From assembly GCA_964017045.1 (NCBI GenBank), contig OZ024808.1, forward strand, positions 12,058,284 through 12,122,283: a stretch of DNA of 64,000 bases, read 5' to 3'. Below are positions 11,560 through 23,490 of this stretch, in pieces; positions within the stretch are counted from its first letter, which is position 1, and every line of letters starts with the position of its first letter. The position numbers and the translations under genes were made by a program. This DNA is from Omphiscola glabra. Its lineage: Eukaryota > Mollusca > Gastropoda > Lymnaeidae. The notes below the pieces were generated by a model. The model did not search any database, was not told the DNA's origin, and saw nothing but the letters and a program-made list of their open reading frames with translations.

Positions 11560-12022
11560 TTGCAGCACAAATAAGACGTGTGTAGTGTGTTTGCAACATA
11601 AGAGATTTAGTTTGTTTAATAAGACATGTGTAGTATGTTTGTACCACAAATAAGACATGTGCATTATGTTTGTACCAAAAATAAGACATGTGCATTATTT
11701 GTACCACAAATAAGTCATGTAGTAAGTTTGTACCACAAATAAGACATGTGTAGTATGTTTATACCACAAATAAGACATGTAGTATAAGGTTTGTACCACA
11801 AATAATACATGTGTAGAATGTTTGTACCATAAATAAGACATGTAGTATGTTTGTACCACAAATAAGACATGTGTAGTATGTTTGTACCACAAATAAGACA
11901 TGTGTAGTATGTTTGTACCACAAATAAGACATGTGTAGTATGTTTGTACCACAAATAAGACATGTGTAGTATGTTTGTACCACAAATAAGACATGTGTAG
12001 TATGTTTGTACCACAAATAAGA
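11560..12022. repeat. 31-bp minisatellite, about 15 copies
   Basis: The unit begins GTTTGTACCACAAATAAGAC. It is nearly homogeneous on the right and decays on the left. It encodes overlapping minus-strand frames that rotate with each 31-bp step, as expected for a non-coding array. Confidence 0.93.
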
Positions 12023-12067
12023 TATAGAAATTCGTTCAAACTATAGTCTGGCCCCCTAGCAGCAGCT

Positions 12068-12298
12068 GAAGGACAATGAACAGACACCCCTGAAGGACAA
12101 TGAACAGACACCCTGAAGGACCATGAACAGACACCCTGAAGGACAATGAACAGACACTCTGAAGCACAATGAACAGACACCCTGAAGGACAATGAACAGA
12201 CACCCTGAAGGACAATGAACAGACACTCTGAAGCACAATGAACAGACACCCTGAAGGACAATGAACAGACACCCTGAGCACAATGAACAGACACCCTG
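12068..12298. repeat. 23-bp minisatellite, about 10 copies
   Basis: The unit begins GAAGGACAATGAACAGACAC. An alternative unit has GAAGCAC in place of GAAGGAC and ends ACACTCT rather than ACACCCT. Confidence 0.93.
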
Positions 12299-12376
12299 AC
12301 TTAAAAACTTTTTAGAACCCTTGATTTAAAATAAACGTTTTAATGTTGTTGTTTTTTTAATCATTTTTTTTTCTTT

Positions 12377-15300
12377 GTGACGGCTTGTGAGGGCCTGTGA
12401 GGGCTTGTGAGGGCTTGTGAGGGCCTGTGAGGGCTTGTGAGGGCTTGTGAGGGCTTGTGAGGGCTTGTGAGGGCTTGTGAGGGCTTGTGAGGGCTTGTGA
12501 CGGCTTGTGACGGCTTGTGACGGCCTGTGACGGCTTGTGACGGCTTGTGACGGCTTGTGACGGCTTGTGACAGCTTGTGACGGCTTGTGACGGCTTGTGA
12601 CGGCTTGTGACGGCTTGTGACGGCTTGTGACGGCTTGTGACGGCTTGTGACGGCTTGTGACGGCTTGTGACGGCTTGTGACGGCTTGTGAGGGCCTGTGA
12701 CGGCTTGTGACGGCTTGTGACGGCTTGTGACGGCTTGTGACGGCTTGTGACGGCTTGTGACGGCTTGTGACGGCTTGTGACGGCTTGTGACGGCTTGTGA
12801 CGGCTTGTGACGGCTTGTGACGGCTTGTGACGGCTTGTGACGGCTTGTGACGGCTTGTGACGGCTTGTGACGGCTTGTGACGGCTTGTGACGGCTTGTGA
12901 GGGCCTGTGACGGCCTGTGACGGCCTGTGACGGCTTGTGACGGCTTGTGACGGCTTGTGACGGCTTGTGACGGCTTGTGACGGCTTGTGACGGCTTGTGA
13001 CGGCTTGTGACGGCTTGTGACGGCTTGTGAGGGCCTGTGAGGGCCTGTGACGGCCTGTGACGGCTTGTGACGGCTTGTGACGGCTTGTGACGGCTTGTGA
13101 CGGCTTGTGACGGCTTGTGACGGCTTGTGACGGCTTGTGACGGCTTGTGACGGCTTGTGACGGCTTGTGACGGCTTGTGAGGGCCTGTGAGGGCCTGTGA
13201 CGGCTTGTGACGGCTTGTGACGGCTTGTGACGGCTTGTGACGGCTTGTGACGGCTTGTGACGGCTTGTGACGGCTTGTGACGGCTTGTGACGGCTTGTGA
13301 CGGCTTGTGAGGGCCTGTGAGGGCCTGTGACGGCTTGTGACGGCTTGTGACGGCTTGTGACGGCTTGTGACGGCTTGTGAGGGCCTGTGACGGCTTGTGA
13401 GGGCTTGTGACGGCTTGTGACGGCTTGTGACGGCTTGTGACGGCTTGTGACGGCTTGTGACGGCTTGTGAGGGCCTGTGACGGCTTGTGACGGCTTGTGA
13501 CGGCTTGTGACGGCTTGTGACGGCTTGTGACGGCTTGTGAGGGCCTGTGAGGGCCTGTGACGGCTTGTGACGGCTTGTGACGGCTTGTGACGGCTTGTGA
13601 CGGCTTGTGACGGCTTGTGACGGCTTGTGACGGCTTGTGACGGCTTGTGACGGCTTGTGACGGCTTGTGACGGCTTGTGAGGGCCTGTGACGGCTTGTGA
13701 GGGCCTGTGACGGCTTGTGAGGGCTTGTGACGGCTTGTGACGGCTTGTGACGGCTTGTGAGGGCCTGTGACGGCTTGTGAGGGCTTGTGACGGCTTGTGA
13801 CGGCTTGTGACGGCTTGTGACGGCCTGTGACGGCTTGTGACGGCTTGTGACGGCTTGTGACGGCTTGTGACGGCTTGTGACGGCTTGTGACGGCTTGTGA
13901 CGGCTTGTGACGGCTTGTGACGGCTTGTGACGGCTTGTGACGGCTTGTGACGGCTTGTGACGGCTTGTGACGGCTTGTGACGGCTTGTGACGGCTTGTGA
14001 CGGCTTGTGACGGATTGTGACGGCTTGTGACGGCTTGTGACGGCTTGTGACGGCTTGTGACGGCTTGTGACGGCTTGTGACGGCTTGTGACGGCTTGTGA
14101 CGGCTTGTGACGGCTTGTGACGGCTTGTGACGGCTTGTGACGGCTTGTGACGGCTTGTGACGGCTTGTGACGGCTTGTGACGGCTTGTGACGGCCTGTGA
14201 CGGCCTGTGACGGCCTGTGACGGCTTGTGACGGCTTGTGACGGCTTGTGACGGCTTGTGACGGCTTGTGACGGCTTGTGACGGCTTGTGAGGGCCTGTGA
14301 GGGCTTGTGACGGCTTGTGAGGGCCTGTGAGGGCTTGTGACGGCTTGTGAGGGCCTGTGACGGCTTGTGACGGCTTGTGAGGGCTTGTGACGGCTTGTGA
14401 CGGCTTGTGAGGGCCTGTGACGGCTTGTGAGGGCTTGTGACGGCTTGTGACGGCTTGTGAGGGCCTGTGAGGGCTTGTGACGGCTTGTGAGGGCCTGTGA
14501 CGGCTTGTGACGGCTTGTGAGGGCTTGTAACGGCTTGTGACGGCTTGTGAGGGCCTGTGACGGCTTGTGAGGGCTTGTGACGGCTTGTGAGGGCCTGTGA
14601 CGGCTTGTGAGGGCCTGTGACGGCTTGTGACGGCTTGTGACGGCTTGTGAGGGCCTGTGAGGGCCTGTGACGGCTTGTGACGGCTTGTGACGGCTTGTGA
14701 CGGCTTGTGAGGGCTTGTGACGGCTTGTGACGGCTTGTGACGGCTTGTGGCGGCTTGTGAGGGCTTGTGGCGGCTTGTGAGGGCCTGTGACGGCTTGTGA
14801 CGGCTTGTGACGGCTTGTGACGGCTTGTGAGGGCTTGTGACGGCTTGTGAGGGCTTGTGACGGCTTGTGAGGGCCTGTGACGGCTTGTGACGGCTTGTGA
14901 CGGCTTGTGACGGCTTGTGAGGGCTTGTGAGGGCTTGTGACGGCTTGTGACGGCTTGTGACGGCTTGTGACGGCTTGTGACGGCTTGTGAGGGCTTGTGA
15001 CGGCTTGTGACGGCTTGTGACGGCTTGTGAGGGCTTGTGACGGCTTGTGAGGGCTTGTGACGGCTTGTGACGGCTTGTGAGGGCTTGTGAGGGCTTGTGA
15101 CGGCTTGTGAGGGCTTGTGACGGCTTGTGAGGGCTTGTGACGGCTTGTGACGGCTTGTGAGGGCTTGTGACGGCTTGTGACGGCTTGTGAGGGCTTGTGA
15201 CGGCTTGTGAGGGCTTGTGACGGCTTGTGACGGCTTGTGAGGGCTTGTGACGGCTTGTGAGGGCTTGTGACGGCTTGTGACGGCTTGTGACGGCTTGTGA

Positions 15301-15548
15301 GGGCTTGTGGCGGCTTGTGACGGCTTGTGAGGGCTTGTGACGGCTTGTGACGGCTTGTGAGTGCTTGTGACGGCTTGTGACGGCTTGTGAGGGCTTGTGA
15401 CGGCTTGTGACGGCTTGTGAGTGCTTGTGACGGCTTGTGACGGCTTGTGAGGGCTTGTGACGGCTTGTGAGGGCTTGTGGCGGCTTGTGAGGGCTTGTGG
15501 CGGCTTGTGACGGCTTGTGAGTGCTTGTGACTGCTTGTGAGGGCTTGC
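12377..15548. repeat. 3.17-kb array of a 10-bp unit, about 317 copies
   Basis: The unit is CGGCTTGTGA, with common variants GGGCTTGTGA and GGGCCTGTGA and rare CGGCCTGTGA, GTGCTTGTGA and GGGCTTGTGG. Every unit keeps its 10-bp register from one end to the other: I saw no insertion or deletion in the array. Variants are unevenly spread. The middle is mostly CGG units, the left edge starts with GGG units, and the right half mixes GGG and CGG. The plus strand carries TGA in every unit, while the minus strand unit (TCACAAGCCG) contains no stop in any frame. No gene is claimed. Confidence 0.98.
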
Positions 15549-17271
15549 TGGATGTTTAAATAAAGGATTTTAATTTATCTATTAATATTAATAAATATTA
15601 TTTTACGTGGTTCTCAAACAAGGGGAAATGGCGCAACTCTTGTTTCCGCTACAAAGGAGCTGTTCTTTTCATTAAATTAAATTAAAAATTTTCACTTTCC
15701 TGATTTTATGAATATTTAAAAAAAACAGAATTGCTTGGCGAATACGTTTGTTATTGAAATTTAATTGGTTTTCGGGGGTGGTTTGGTGTGAGCTGTGTGG
15801 ATGTTTAGTTATAAAGTTATGTTTTTAAATACTCTGCCTACATGGCCAACTGTTTTATACAGTTTAACACAGCTTCTTTTCCAGTGCAAGTTTAACCAAC
15901 CAGCCACCCACCGACAGCCTCGCCGCCAACCAGGAGAGATGCGGGGCGCAGGTGGGGCGGGAGTGGGGAGATATAACCCATTCGGATAACCCTAATGCTT
16001 AAATCGCTCCAGCAATCCGATAGACATTCAATAAACAGCAGCAGCCGTTTCTAGATTTACAACTGTGTTAGAGAGTATCCTGTAACCGTACTGAACAAAA
16101 CATTCTCCTTACTTGATACTGTTTTTAGTTAATAATAACGTGTTTCTGGTATCGATCAAAAAGGTATTCGTTCGCACGATACTCAGTTCATGTGTATATT
16201 ATTATTATTTTGTTGTTTTTTTTAAGTCCATGGTCTCCCTATTTATCTGTTGTTTTTTTTTTAAATAATAATCCAATCTCCATGGATACCCAAGGTCTCC
16301 CATGAAAGTAAAATATGGTCGATAACTCCACATCCTCCCTTACTAAAAACCGTTTGTTTTGGAGTTATGTGCCCTTGTCTGTCTCCGACGGCGCTAAGCG
16401 CCGAGTGGCGCTCGTGGCCACCGAATCACAGGAGAGGGATTTTCCGTGAGCTTATCGGAACTTTCCGTTGCGCTGTTTTCGGTATTTGATGACTTGGCGA
16501 GCAAAGCCGGCCTCTCCATATCTGCAGATGGTCCACACATCGATAGCCCTTTGTACAAAGCCTGGGAAATAAGCCGACCAGGTCCTCAAGCAGATTCCAC
16601 TGATTACACCAATTCTCCCTTTTTTCATCGGCATTCGTGAAGGAAAATTTAAGTATATAATCAAGTTCTAGCGCATAATAACAACCATTGAATATTTATT
16701 TTGATACGCCTTAATGTAAAAATAATTCGCTTAAAAGAATGGGGTTGGGGTTATTGACTTTTGGTTTGAGAAGCAGTGGTGCAATCTATGAGAAAAATTT
16801 AAACCAGTTGTGATTAAGAATCTTGAAAATAGCTTCAATGAAATTAAAGCTGGGAAATTGTGTTTGAAATTCCATCGTCTGCACATCAATTACCGGTCTT
16901 ATCCCCACAGTTGCACTTCAGCCGATAGTGCCCGACGCGCACGCACCTTGGTGCGCAATCGCAGTAATTTGTTGACAGATAATTCAGGCGCTCTTGCGCG
17001 GGAACCTTGAAGTATTGGGGAATACACACCAAATTCTTTATTAGAATACACACCGATATTGGTGTCTTGGTGCGAATTTATGGGTTTTCGACCTTCATAG
17101 GAAACATAGGTCAATGGGAGGGTACCGCTGGTCACCGTTCCGCACGGCGAACAGCAGCGAATGACGGAATATAAACAGACAGATATATAAATGTGCTGAA
17201 CGAAGCCCGTCGTAGCAAAAAGAGCAATACAAAAAGCCGAATAAAAACAAGCAGGCTATGTTCTCCAACGA
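15549..17271. other. unique region, nothing recognised
   Basis: AT-rich to about 16360, then a CpG-richer stretch at about 16380-16640 with short open frames on both strands that match no family I know. No splice-supported exon was found. Confidence 0.4.
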
Positions 17272-17690
17272 CATCGGCCGCATTAAGCCACTCTGGGATC
17301 GGCCGCATTAAGCCACTCTGGGATCGGCCGCAATAAGCTACTCTAAGATCGGCCGCAATAAGCTACTCTAAGATCGGCCGCAATAAGCTACTCTAGGATC
17401 GGCCGAGACAGGTCACTCTCGGATCGGTCGCTATAAGCCACTTTAGTATCGGCCGCAATAAACCACCCTAGTATCGGCCGCAATAAGTTACTCCAGTATC
17501 GGCCGCAAAAAGCCACTCCAAGATCGGCAGTATTAAGCCACTCCAGGATCGGCAGCAGTAAGCAACTCCAGGATCGGCAGCAATAAGCTACCCCAGGATC
17601 GGCCGCAAAAGCCACTCCAGGATCGGCCGCATAAGCCACTCCAGGATCGGCCGCATGAGCCACTCCAGGATCGGCTGCATGAGCCACCCG
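17272..17690. repeat. 24-25-bp minisatellite
   Basis: Units are built on GATCGGCCGCAATAAGC and CACTCCAG, about 17 copies, fairly degenerate. The motif includes the 8-bp palindrome-like CGGCCG core. The minus-strand 104-residue frame is a by-product. Confidence 0.9.
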
Positions 17691-17789
17691 AGAAAGTGCC
17701 AATAATATATTTATAACTTTATCGTCTTACGGAGACTGGGAGGACGCCAACTGACTTTATCAATGAGTTTTCTATTACTGAAGGTGACT

Positions 17790-18118
17790 AACACTGACGG
17801 TGTCTCTTACTATTACTGAAGGTGCCTGACACTGACTGTGTCTATTACTGAAAGTGCCTAACGATGTCGGTGTCTATAACCTAGCCGCAGACGTCTTTTA
17901 CTGAAGGTGTATTTTATTGAAGGCGTCTATCGATGAGTGCTTATCTCACAGAGGGCGTATCATACGGCTGGCGTCTATCGATAAGGGCGTATCCTACTTA
18001 AGGCGTCTATTAATAAATGCGTATTTTACTGTAGACGTCCGAAGGCGTCTATCGATAAAGGCGTACCTAACTGAATGCATATATTACAGAAGGCGTATCT
18101 TACCAAAGGCGTCTGCCA
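17790..18118. repeat. degenerate repeat of AAGGCGTCTAT-type units
   Basis: Diverged units containing ACTGAAGGTG (left) and AAGGCGTCTATCGATAA (right), spaced roughly 30-35 bp. Old or poorly homogenised. Confidence 0.7.
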
Positions 18119-18565
18119 CAAAGAATTTTGCGTCCCATACCAGGGTATCACCGCTATTGTATTTTAATTATATCGCACGTATCAACAGTATCCAGTGGGG
18201 CGTAAATCTCTTTAAACATTACTCTTATCAATTGATTTTCCTGACCAATGACACCGATACATCGATATATCCACCAAACACCCCTCACACACTTTTTTTT
18301 TTTAAACTAACTCGGCAGACCGCAACACCCAGACACATATTTTGGTTCCCTTGCTGTCACTCAAAGGTTTGGCCTGGAGAGTTGGAGAAATCTGGCAACA
18401 CCGGATCTCGATATGGCAAGATGGCATGGCGCGATGGTTTGTGTCACTGTATGGCGTCCGATAAAGTAACGGCTCAACTTGTAATCTTGACCCCGGGGGG
18501 TGGCCAGGAGCCGTGGCGTTAGCTAAACTTTTGGTTCCATCAACACAACGTCGTCATTGATGTGT
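18119..18565. other. unique spacer, nothing recognised
   Basis: Part of a 201-codon plus-strand frame (17917-18522) that begins inside the preceding repeat. The non-repeat portion resembles no family I recognise. Confidence 0.35.
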
Positions 18566-19024
18566 TAATGGTAGCACTTACATCCTGACTACTAATGGTA
18601 GCACTTGCAGGCTGGCTACTAATGGTAGCACTTACATCCTGGCTTCAAATGGTAGCACTTACATCCTGGCTTCAAATGGTAGCACTTACGTGCTGGCTAC
18701 TAATGGTAGCACTTACATCCTGGCTTCAAATGGTATCACTTGCATGCTGGCTACTAATGGTAGCACTTACATCCTGGCTACTAATGGTAGCACTTACATC
18801 CTGGCTACTAATGGTAGCTCTTGCACGCTGGCTACTAATGGTAGCACTTACATCCTGGCTTCAAATGGTATCACTTACATCCTGGCTTCAAATGGTAGCA
18901 CTTACATGCTGGTTACTAATGGTAGCACTTACATCCTGGCTTCAAATGGTAGCATTTACATCCTGGCTTCAAATGGTAGCACTTACATCCTGGCTACAAA
19001 TGGTAGCACTTACATGCTGACTAC
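18566..19024. repeat. 27-bp minisatellite, about 17 copies
   Basis: The unit begins ATGGTAGCACTTACATCCTG. The second half is either GCTACTA or GCTTCAA. The period of nine codons keeps two plus-strand frames open (MVALTSWLQ repeats). Confidence 0.94.
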
Positions 19025-19173
19025 TTTATGTGACAACTTTCTTTTGAAAGCAAGGAAGGACCAGGAGGAATAAACGTTAAAGACTCTTAACCCAACTTCT
19101 ATATAAACAACAAAATTACTATACATAATTTAGCTCGTGCTTCTTTGTTCTTGTTGCCGGGGAAAAACATTTT

Positions 19174-19432
19174 GAAGAATGTTCAGCACTGAATAAAGAA
19201 ACGTGTAAAGAAAGTTCAGCACTGAATAAAGAAACGTGTAAAGAAAGTTCAGCACTGAATAAAGAAACGTGTAAAGAAAGTTCAGCACCGAATAAAGAAA
19301 CGTGTAAAGAATGTTCAGCACTGAATAAAGAAACGTGTAAAGAATGTTCAGCACTGAATAAAGAAACGTGTAAAGAATGTTCAGCACTGAATAAAGAAAC
19401 GTGTAAAGAATGTTCAGCACTGAATAAAGAAA
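19174..19432. repeat. 33-bp minisatellite, 8 copies
   Basis: The unit begins GAATAAAGAAACGTGTAAAG. The left copies carry AAAGTTCAG and the right copies AATGTTCAG, a clean boundary that suggests block-wise expansion. Confidence 0.94.
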
Positions 19433-19860
19433 GGTACTTTCAGTACCCTACACTCTGAACATCATGATCGCAACTGAATGTTATGTTCATTGGACTATGT
19501 GTTTCTATTTTCTGGTCGTTGAGCGACATCCACGCAACTAAACCACGCTTCACAATTTTACAACAGTGTTGCGTGCAGTAGCGAGTTTTTGGCATTTGAA
19601 CGAGTTTTCCAAACCTAATTTTTTTTTAAAAAGTATTTAAAAATGAAAAAAAAAAATTGTGTACATACATACACACTCACACACAATTTGTACGGTTAAT
19701 ATTAAGCCATCAGAAAGTTTTTACAAATGAAAAAATTTAGTTTTCTTTGGTGCGAATAGTTTTACTATATTTAATTGACAAACCCATGAGCAATTACTCC
19801 CGGAACAATATCAAATGCTTCACTGTGCCTCGGAGTAACACAGTGCAACATAAACAATAA

Positions 19861-19968
19861 TTCTTTCCACGCACAATAATCGCTTGGAACCACCTGGACA
19901 ATACCGCCGTGAACTCGACATCTATCGAAAGCTTCAAGGCTGCCCTGGCATCTGCTAGGAGCCGTTAG
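19861..19968 (+). pseudogene. LINE ORF2 C-terminal remnant
   Basis: Plus-strand codons from 19861 read FFPRTIIAWNHLD, a short NTAVNSTSIESFK segment and AALASARSR, then a stop at 19966-19968. The FFPRTI..WN.L...V...S..SF...L pattern is the classic C-terminus of CR1/Jockey-type LINE ORF2 proteins. Just upstream, the frame needs a shift (AACAATAATTCTTTCC), and the rest of ORF2 is not recognisable, so this is a decayed, 5'-truncated copy. About 80 bp of probable LINE 3'UTR follows. Confidence 0.8.
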
Positions 19969-19969
19969 G

Positions 19970-20781
19970 ATGGCAGCATCGCTTCCCCAACCGTTGCACA
20001 TATGTCAGTATATGGATGCAGCAACGTACCCTGCCAGAACCAGAACCTGAAAATGTGATGTGTTATAAGGGTCAATGTCAGCGGTGAGTGTTCCACTCCA
20101 TTCACGAATTTCATCTCCTGTATAGATGAATGCAAGTGATCAGTTCATGCCAAGGGGGCGAACTCGTAAAAGGCGGCATTTTAAAAAATAAAAATAAAAG
20201 AGACATTTCTTAGCGTGGTAGCCTTAGAGCAATGAAAGTATTGTACATTAGAGGTAACTTGCTAATCTGAGTGGTTCCCACCCACCCCCCTTTTTTTCCA
20301 ACTGGAACCTTAGGATAGCCATTGAAAAAAATGTCGGCATTCTATGTGGGCCCATAGCCCCCAAGACGCCCAAGCCTTCCATTTGATTAGATCAGGTCAC
20401 ACTATAGGTCAAGGGTCAGCGTCATGAAGGTGCAGAAAAAGAACTGTGGCAGTTGATGTTCGTTCCAATAGCATGACCTCTACAAGTTCACTAATACTGG
20501 ACTTTAGTGATGAGGATACCATAAGGCAGTTGACAGGTAACTTAAGTTGTAAGGAAGCCTAAAAATTGCCATTAACAAGCACACGTATCTTAGGTTGTAA
20601 TGAAGCCTATATAGATGACGTAAATCTATAAAAGGCGTGGTTAACTGTAGCATAACGTGCATATTGCTTGTATTGAGTAAATGAAAACATACTTTCTTAT
20701 CGATTCCTACTGGTATTGATATATTGACATATTGCTAGAGGTGTATGTCACAAGAACACAATCAATACCATTTGTTGCCGC
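19970..20781. other. unique spacer, nothing recognised
   Basis: No exon, transposon end or tandem array could be supported beyond the probable LINE 3' tail at the left edge. Confidence 0.4.
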
Positions 20782-20822
20782 TGGCGTTAGGGTTAGGGGT
20801 AGCGTTAGGGTTAGGGTTAGAA
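20782..20822. repeat. short interstitial TTAGGG tract
   Basis: About six slightly degenerate GTTAGG/TTAGGG units, with GGGGTAGCG interruptions. It lies 3 kb upstream of the large telomere-like array. Confidence 0.8.
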
Positions 20823-21566
20823 TGGGGCCGTTGACTGCGACCAAAAAGCAATAATCTATTTTTCCGGAAGAATGTCCCCACACACAATGTAGAGATACAT
20901 ATACCACTTTCTCACTTTAGTCCAGGGGGGAAAAAAAAAAGGGGGGGGGTGATAGACACCTACAACCACAATTAAATCTCCATTAGCGGTCATTAAATTC
21001 CCATGATCCTCTCCTGTCCCCGCGCGTCCTCCTTATACGTCTGGCTGCACAGTAACGGCACGCCTTGTCATCTGTTGCCCGGGGACGTGATGTGTACTGG
21101 ACGTTTGATTGACAGGACCTCTGTGAGGGGCGCCAGCGCCATAGCCGGGGTGGGAGAATGGATCCAGTGGGCAGTGTAGATCCCCGTCAGTTCGCACTTG
21201 ACAGCGAGCTGTCAGCAACTATCATATTTGACTTACAACAACAGCAACAACAACAACAAAAGAACTTTTTTGGATTATGATTGTCGGAGTTGAGGTGGCC
21301 GTGTGAAGCCATGTCGGAATCAAGTTGGTGCAGTTTGAATTTAAGAACGGAGCCGGAGTGGAGTGCGTCCGAAATTCCATCGACTCCAGTTAATAACGTA
21401 TACAGAAGCGAAGCCATAAAATACAGAAACATTTTGAAGCGATATTCTGCCGTTAGGGTTATCTATATCTATGCACACTCTTCGTTAAAGTAGATCTTGG
21501 AGATGCCATGCGGGGGAAAAAGGGGGGGGGGGCTACAGAGCCCGGGTCAAAGCCGATGTACTAGAT

Positions 21567-23066
21567 CAGTGATTCATAAAGTGGTCTATATCGACCCCCA
21601 GGGGTCGACGACAACTTGAAAGGGGTCCATGTCAGCGAGAAAAAAATTGGGGGTCCATGAAATGAAAGTGGGGGGTCAACGATAGTGGATCTCATGTAAG
21701 CAGGTCGTGTCTTCTATTTTGGCATTTCATGAATGGAATAATTCACATACACAGATAGTACCTATTTACTTGCATACTATTACCTTATAATATAAAGACA
21801 TACATCTTCCTACATAAATACAGTAGAACCCGGTTATGTCGACGGCCTCGGGGTATGCCAAAAGGCGTCGAGATAACCGAGGATCGAGATAAACGAAAAC
21901 CAATATGGCGGTAATATATTAACATGTGCTTGAAATTTCTTTATGTAGGCCTACATGATGTGCGTTAATAAATGAGAATGTACATGCACGTGTTTTTGGA
22001 GTTGTTTTTTTTTACATAACAGCGTCGCCGTTATTTGTTTGATGAAGCAATCGGCATGCTATAAAAATGTGCATACATGTTTGCTAACAACATGTTCGCA
22101 GTTATCGTATGCATGTATACTATTGCTTTGTGTTTTCATAAAGAGATCGCTGTAATGGTACTATTTAACACGACATAGTCACAGCACACTGTAGTCCGCC
22201 AACACGTCTTTCCGTGCTGTGACGTCTATTATTTCGCTCGCCGGAACCAACCTTCCCCCACCCGCAGATAGCTAGTTCACTGTGATACACAAAGCAACAA
22301 TATGACCATAACGATCAATACGATACGTTGCGGTGATATTTTTATTCGGATGTCATTTGTAGTAGTTTATTTAAGTTAAAATGAAGAATTAAGTTTACAA
22401 ACGTATAGTACATTCAATTATCTTTCATTTGATACCTCATTAGTTCTTACAAACCCAACAAAAATATTTTAAATCGTTTTTTAATCCCAACCTCTCAAAT
22501 CTGGTACACGTGTACCAATAGGAGCAGCCATTTTTATAACCTTTGACACACCTACCAATCCCCCTACCCATGTGTCTCGTATGCCACAAATTTCCGTGAC
22601 AACCAACAATGCACTGGTAAGATGGAGTTGTCGATATAAACGAGAAAATACGGTAGTAAGATGGTGAAGTGGCATCGATAACTAACATTTTCAAAAGCTG
22701 GCGATTGGTCATGGGGATCGAGATAACCAACGTTAAAAGGCAAATTTGGCCCTCTTTTGTGCTCTAGATACTAGGGTTCGGCGACATAAAAAAATCGACA
22801 TAACCGATGAGAAAATGCTAAGACAAAGAGAGAATTTGGCGGTTCCACGCCTAAGACGTCGACTTAACAGGGTTGACCAGTTAATCGAGGTCGATATAAG
22901 CGGGTTCGACTGTAATAAAAGTACATATCTAGTAAAAATTTTAAAAACCTAAAACTGTTTTAGAATTATTATAAAGTAGGAGGTAATATCATGTAAGCAG
23001 GGGGTCTACACAAAACAGAAAAACATGGCAAGGGGTCTACGAGACAAAAAAGTTTGGGGATCTCTG
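21567..23066. mobile_element. hAT-like element carrying a nested pogo-like insertion
   Basis: A perfect 8-bp target duplication TACTAGAT (21559-21566 and 23067-23074) bounds the element. The ends are CAGTGATTCATAAAGTGGTC at the left and AGTTTGGGGATCTCTG at the right. Next to them are related G-rich motifs (GACCCCCAGGGGTCGACGA at the left, AAGGGGTCTACGAGAC at the right). Removing the nested pogo element (21821-22912) leaves about 400 bp of non-coding hAT-type MITE. Confidence 0.85.
21821..22912. mobile_element. pogo/Tigger-like non-autonomous element
   Basis: The left terminus is CAGTAGAACCCGGTTATGTC. The right terminus, read on the minus strand, is CAGTCGAACCCGCTTATATC. These are imperfect terminal inverted repeats of the pogo/Tigger branch of the Tc1/mariner superfamily. 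The element is flanked by TA on both sides (21819-21820 and 22913-22914), the dinucleotide target site of that group. The motif GTCGACATAAC/GATATAAACGAG recurs through the interior. The interior has no recognisable DDE transposase or CENP-B-like domain. Length is 1,092 bp. Confidence 0.85.
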
Positions 23067-23382
23067 TACTAGATTATTAGTTCTGCTGTGGCTGGCGGCG
23101 GGTCATAACGGGAGAAAAGATGGGTTGGGGGGGGGGGGATGGGTTAAAAATTTCATTTTCGCAAGGAAGTTAGGTCTGATTTAGTTAAAAGTGGTAGTGT
23201 GCATTTTGGGGTGAGTTTTTTTTGTATGCTGTTTTTTTTAAACAAACATGGCGGAGGAGACACGAACTTCCGGTTTCTCCTTTGATATTATTCGTTGATG
23301 TTCTGTCACGATACTGTTAGAAGGTGAAAGGGGTCAGTTTTGTAAAAAGGTCATGAGTTATTAGCTGCACAGGATTCGGTGG

Positions 23383-23490
23383 CAGCCAGGCGTGGGAGCC
23401 AGGGTGGCAGTCAGGCGTGGGAGTCAGGGTGGCAGCCAGGCGTGGGAGTCAGGGTGGAAGCCAGGCGTGGGAGTCAGGGTGGCAGTCAGG
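23383..23490. repeat. 25-bp tandem repeat, about 4 copies
   Basis: The unit begins CGTGGGAGTCAGGGTGGCAG. Copies differ at CAGCCAGG versus CAGTCAGG. Confidence 0.9.

Larger units (their letters stand above)
11397..12322. mobile_element. probable hAT-like element swollen by internal minisatellites
   Basis: The left edge TTCCTCAAACTACGGCCCGC and the right edge ACTTTTTAGAACCCTTG look like hAT termini of the kind that start CAGGGTTCTCAAAC. AAACTATAGTCTGGCCCCCT at about 12038-12057 also fits such an element. Between the edges, most of the length is two tandem arrays (11560-12022 and 12068-12298). I could not find a matching 8-bp target duplication, so the exact ends are unproven. Confidence 0.45.

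Noticed and set aside
12377..15548. CRISPR-like array
   Set aside because: The units are contiguous 10-mers without spacers, in an animal genome.
17717..17748. Similarity to the LINE 3' hairpin at 3512-3541 (ATCGTCTTACGGAGAC and AGGACGCCA)
   Set aside because: Short match and no ORF2 remnant nearby; could be a solo LINE 3' end but is not strong enough to annotate.
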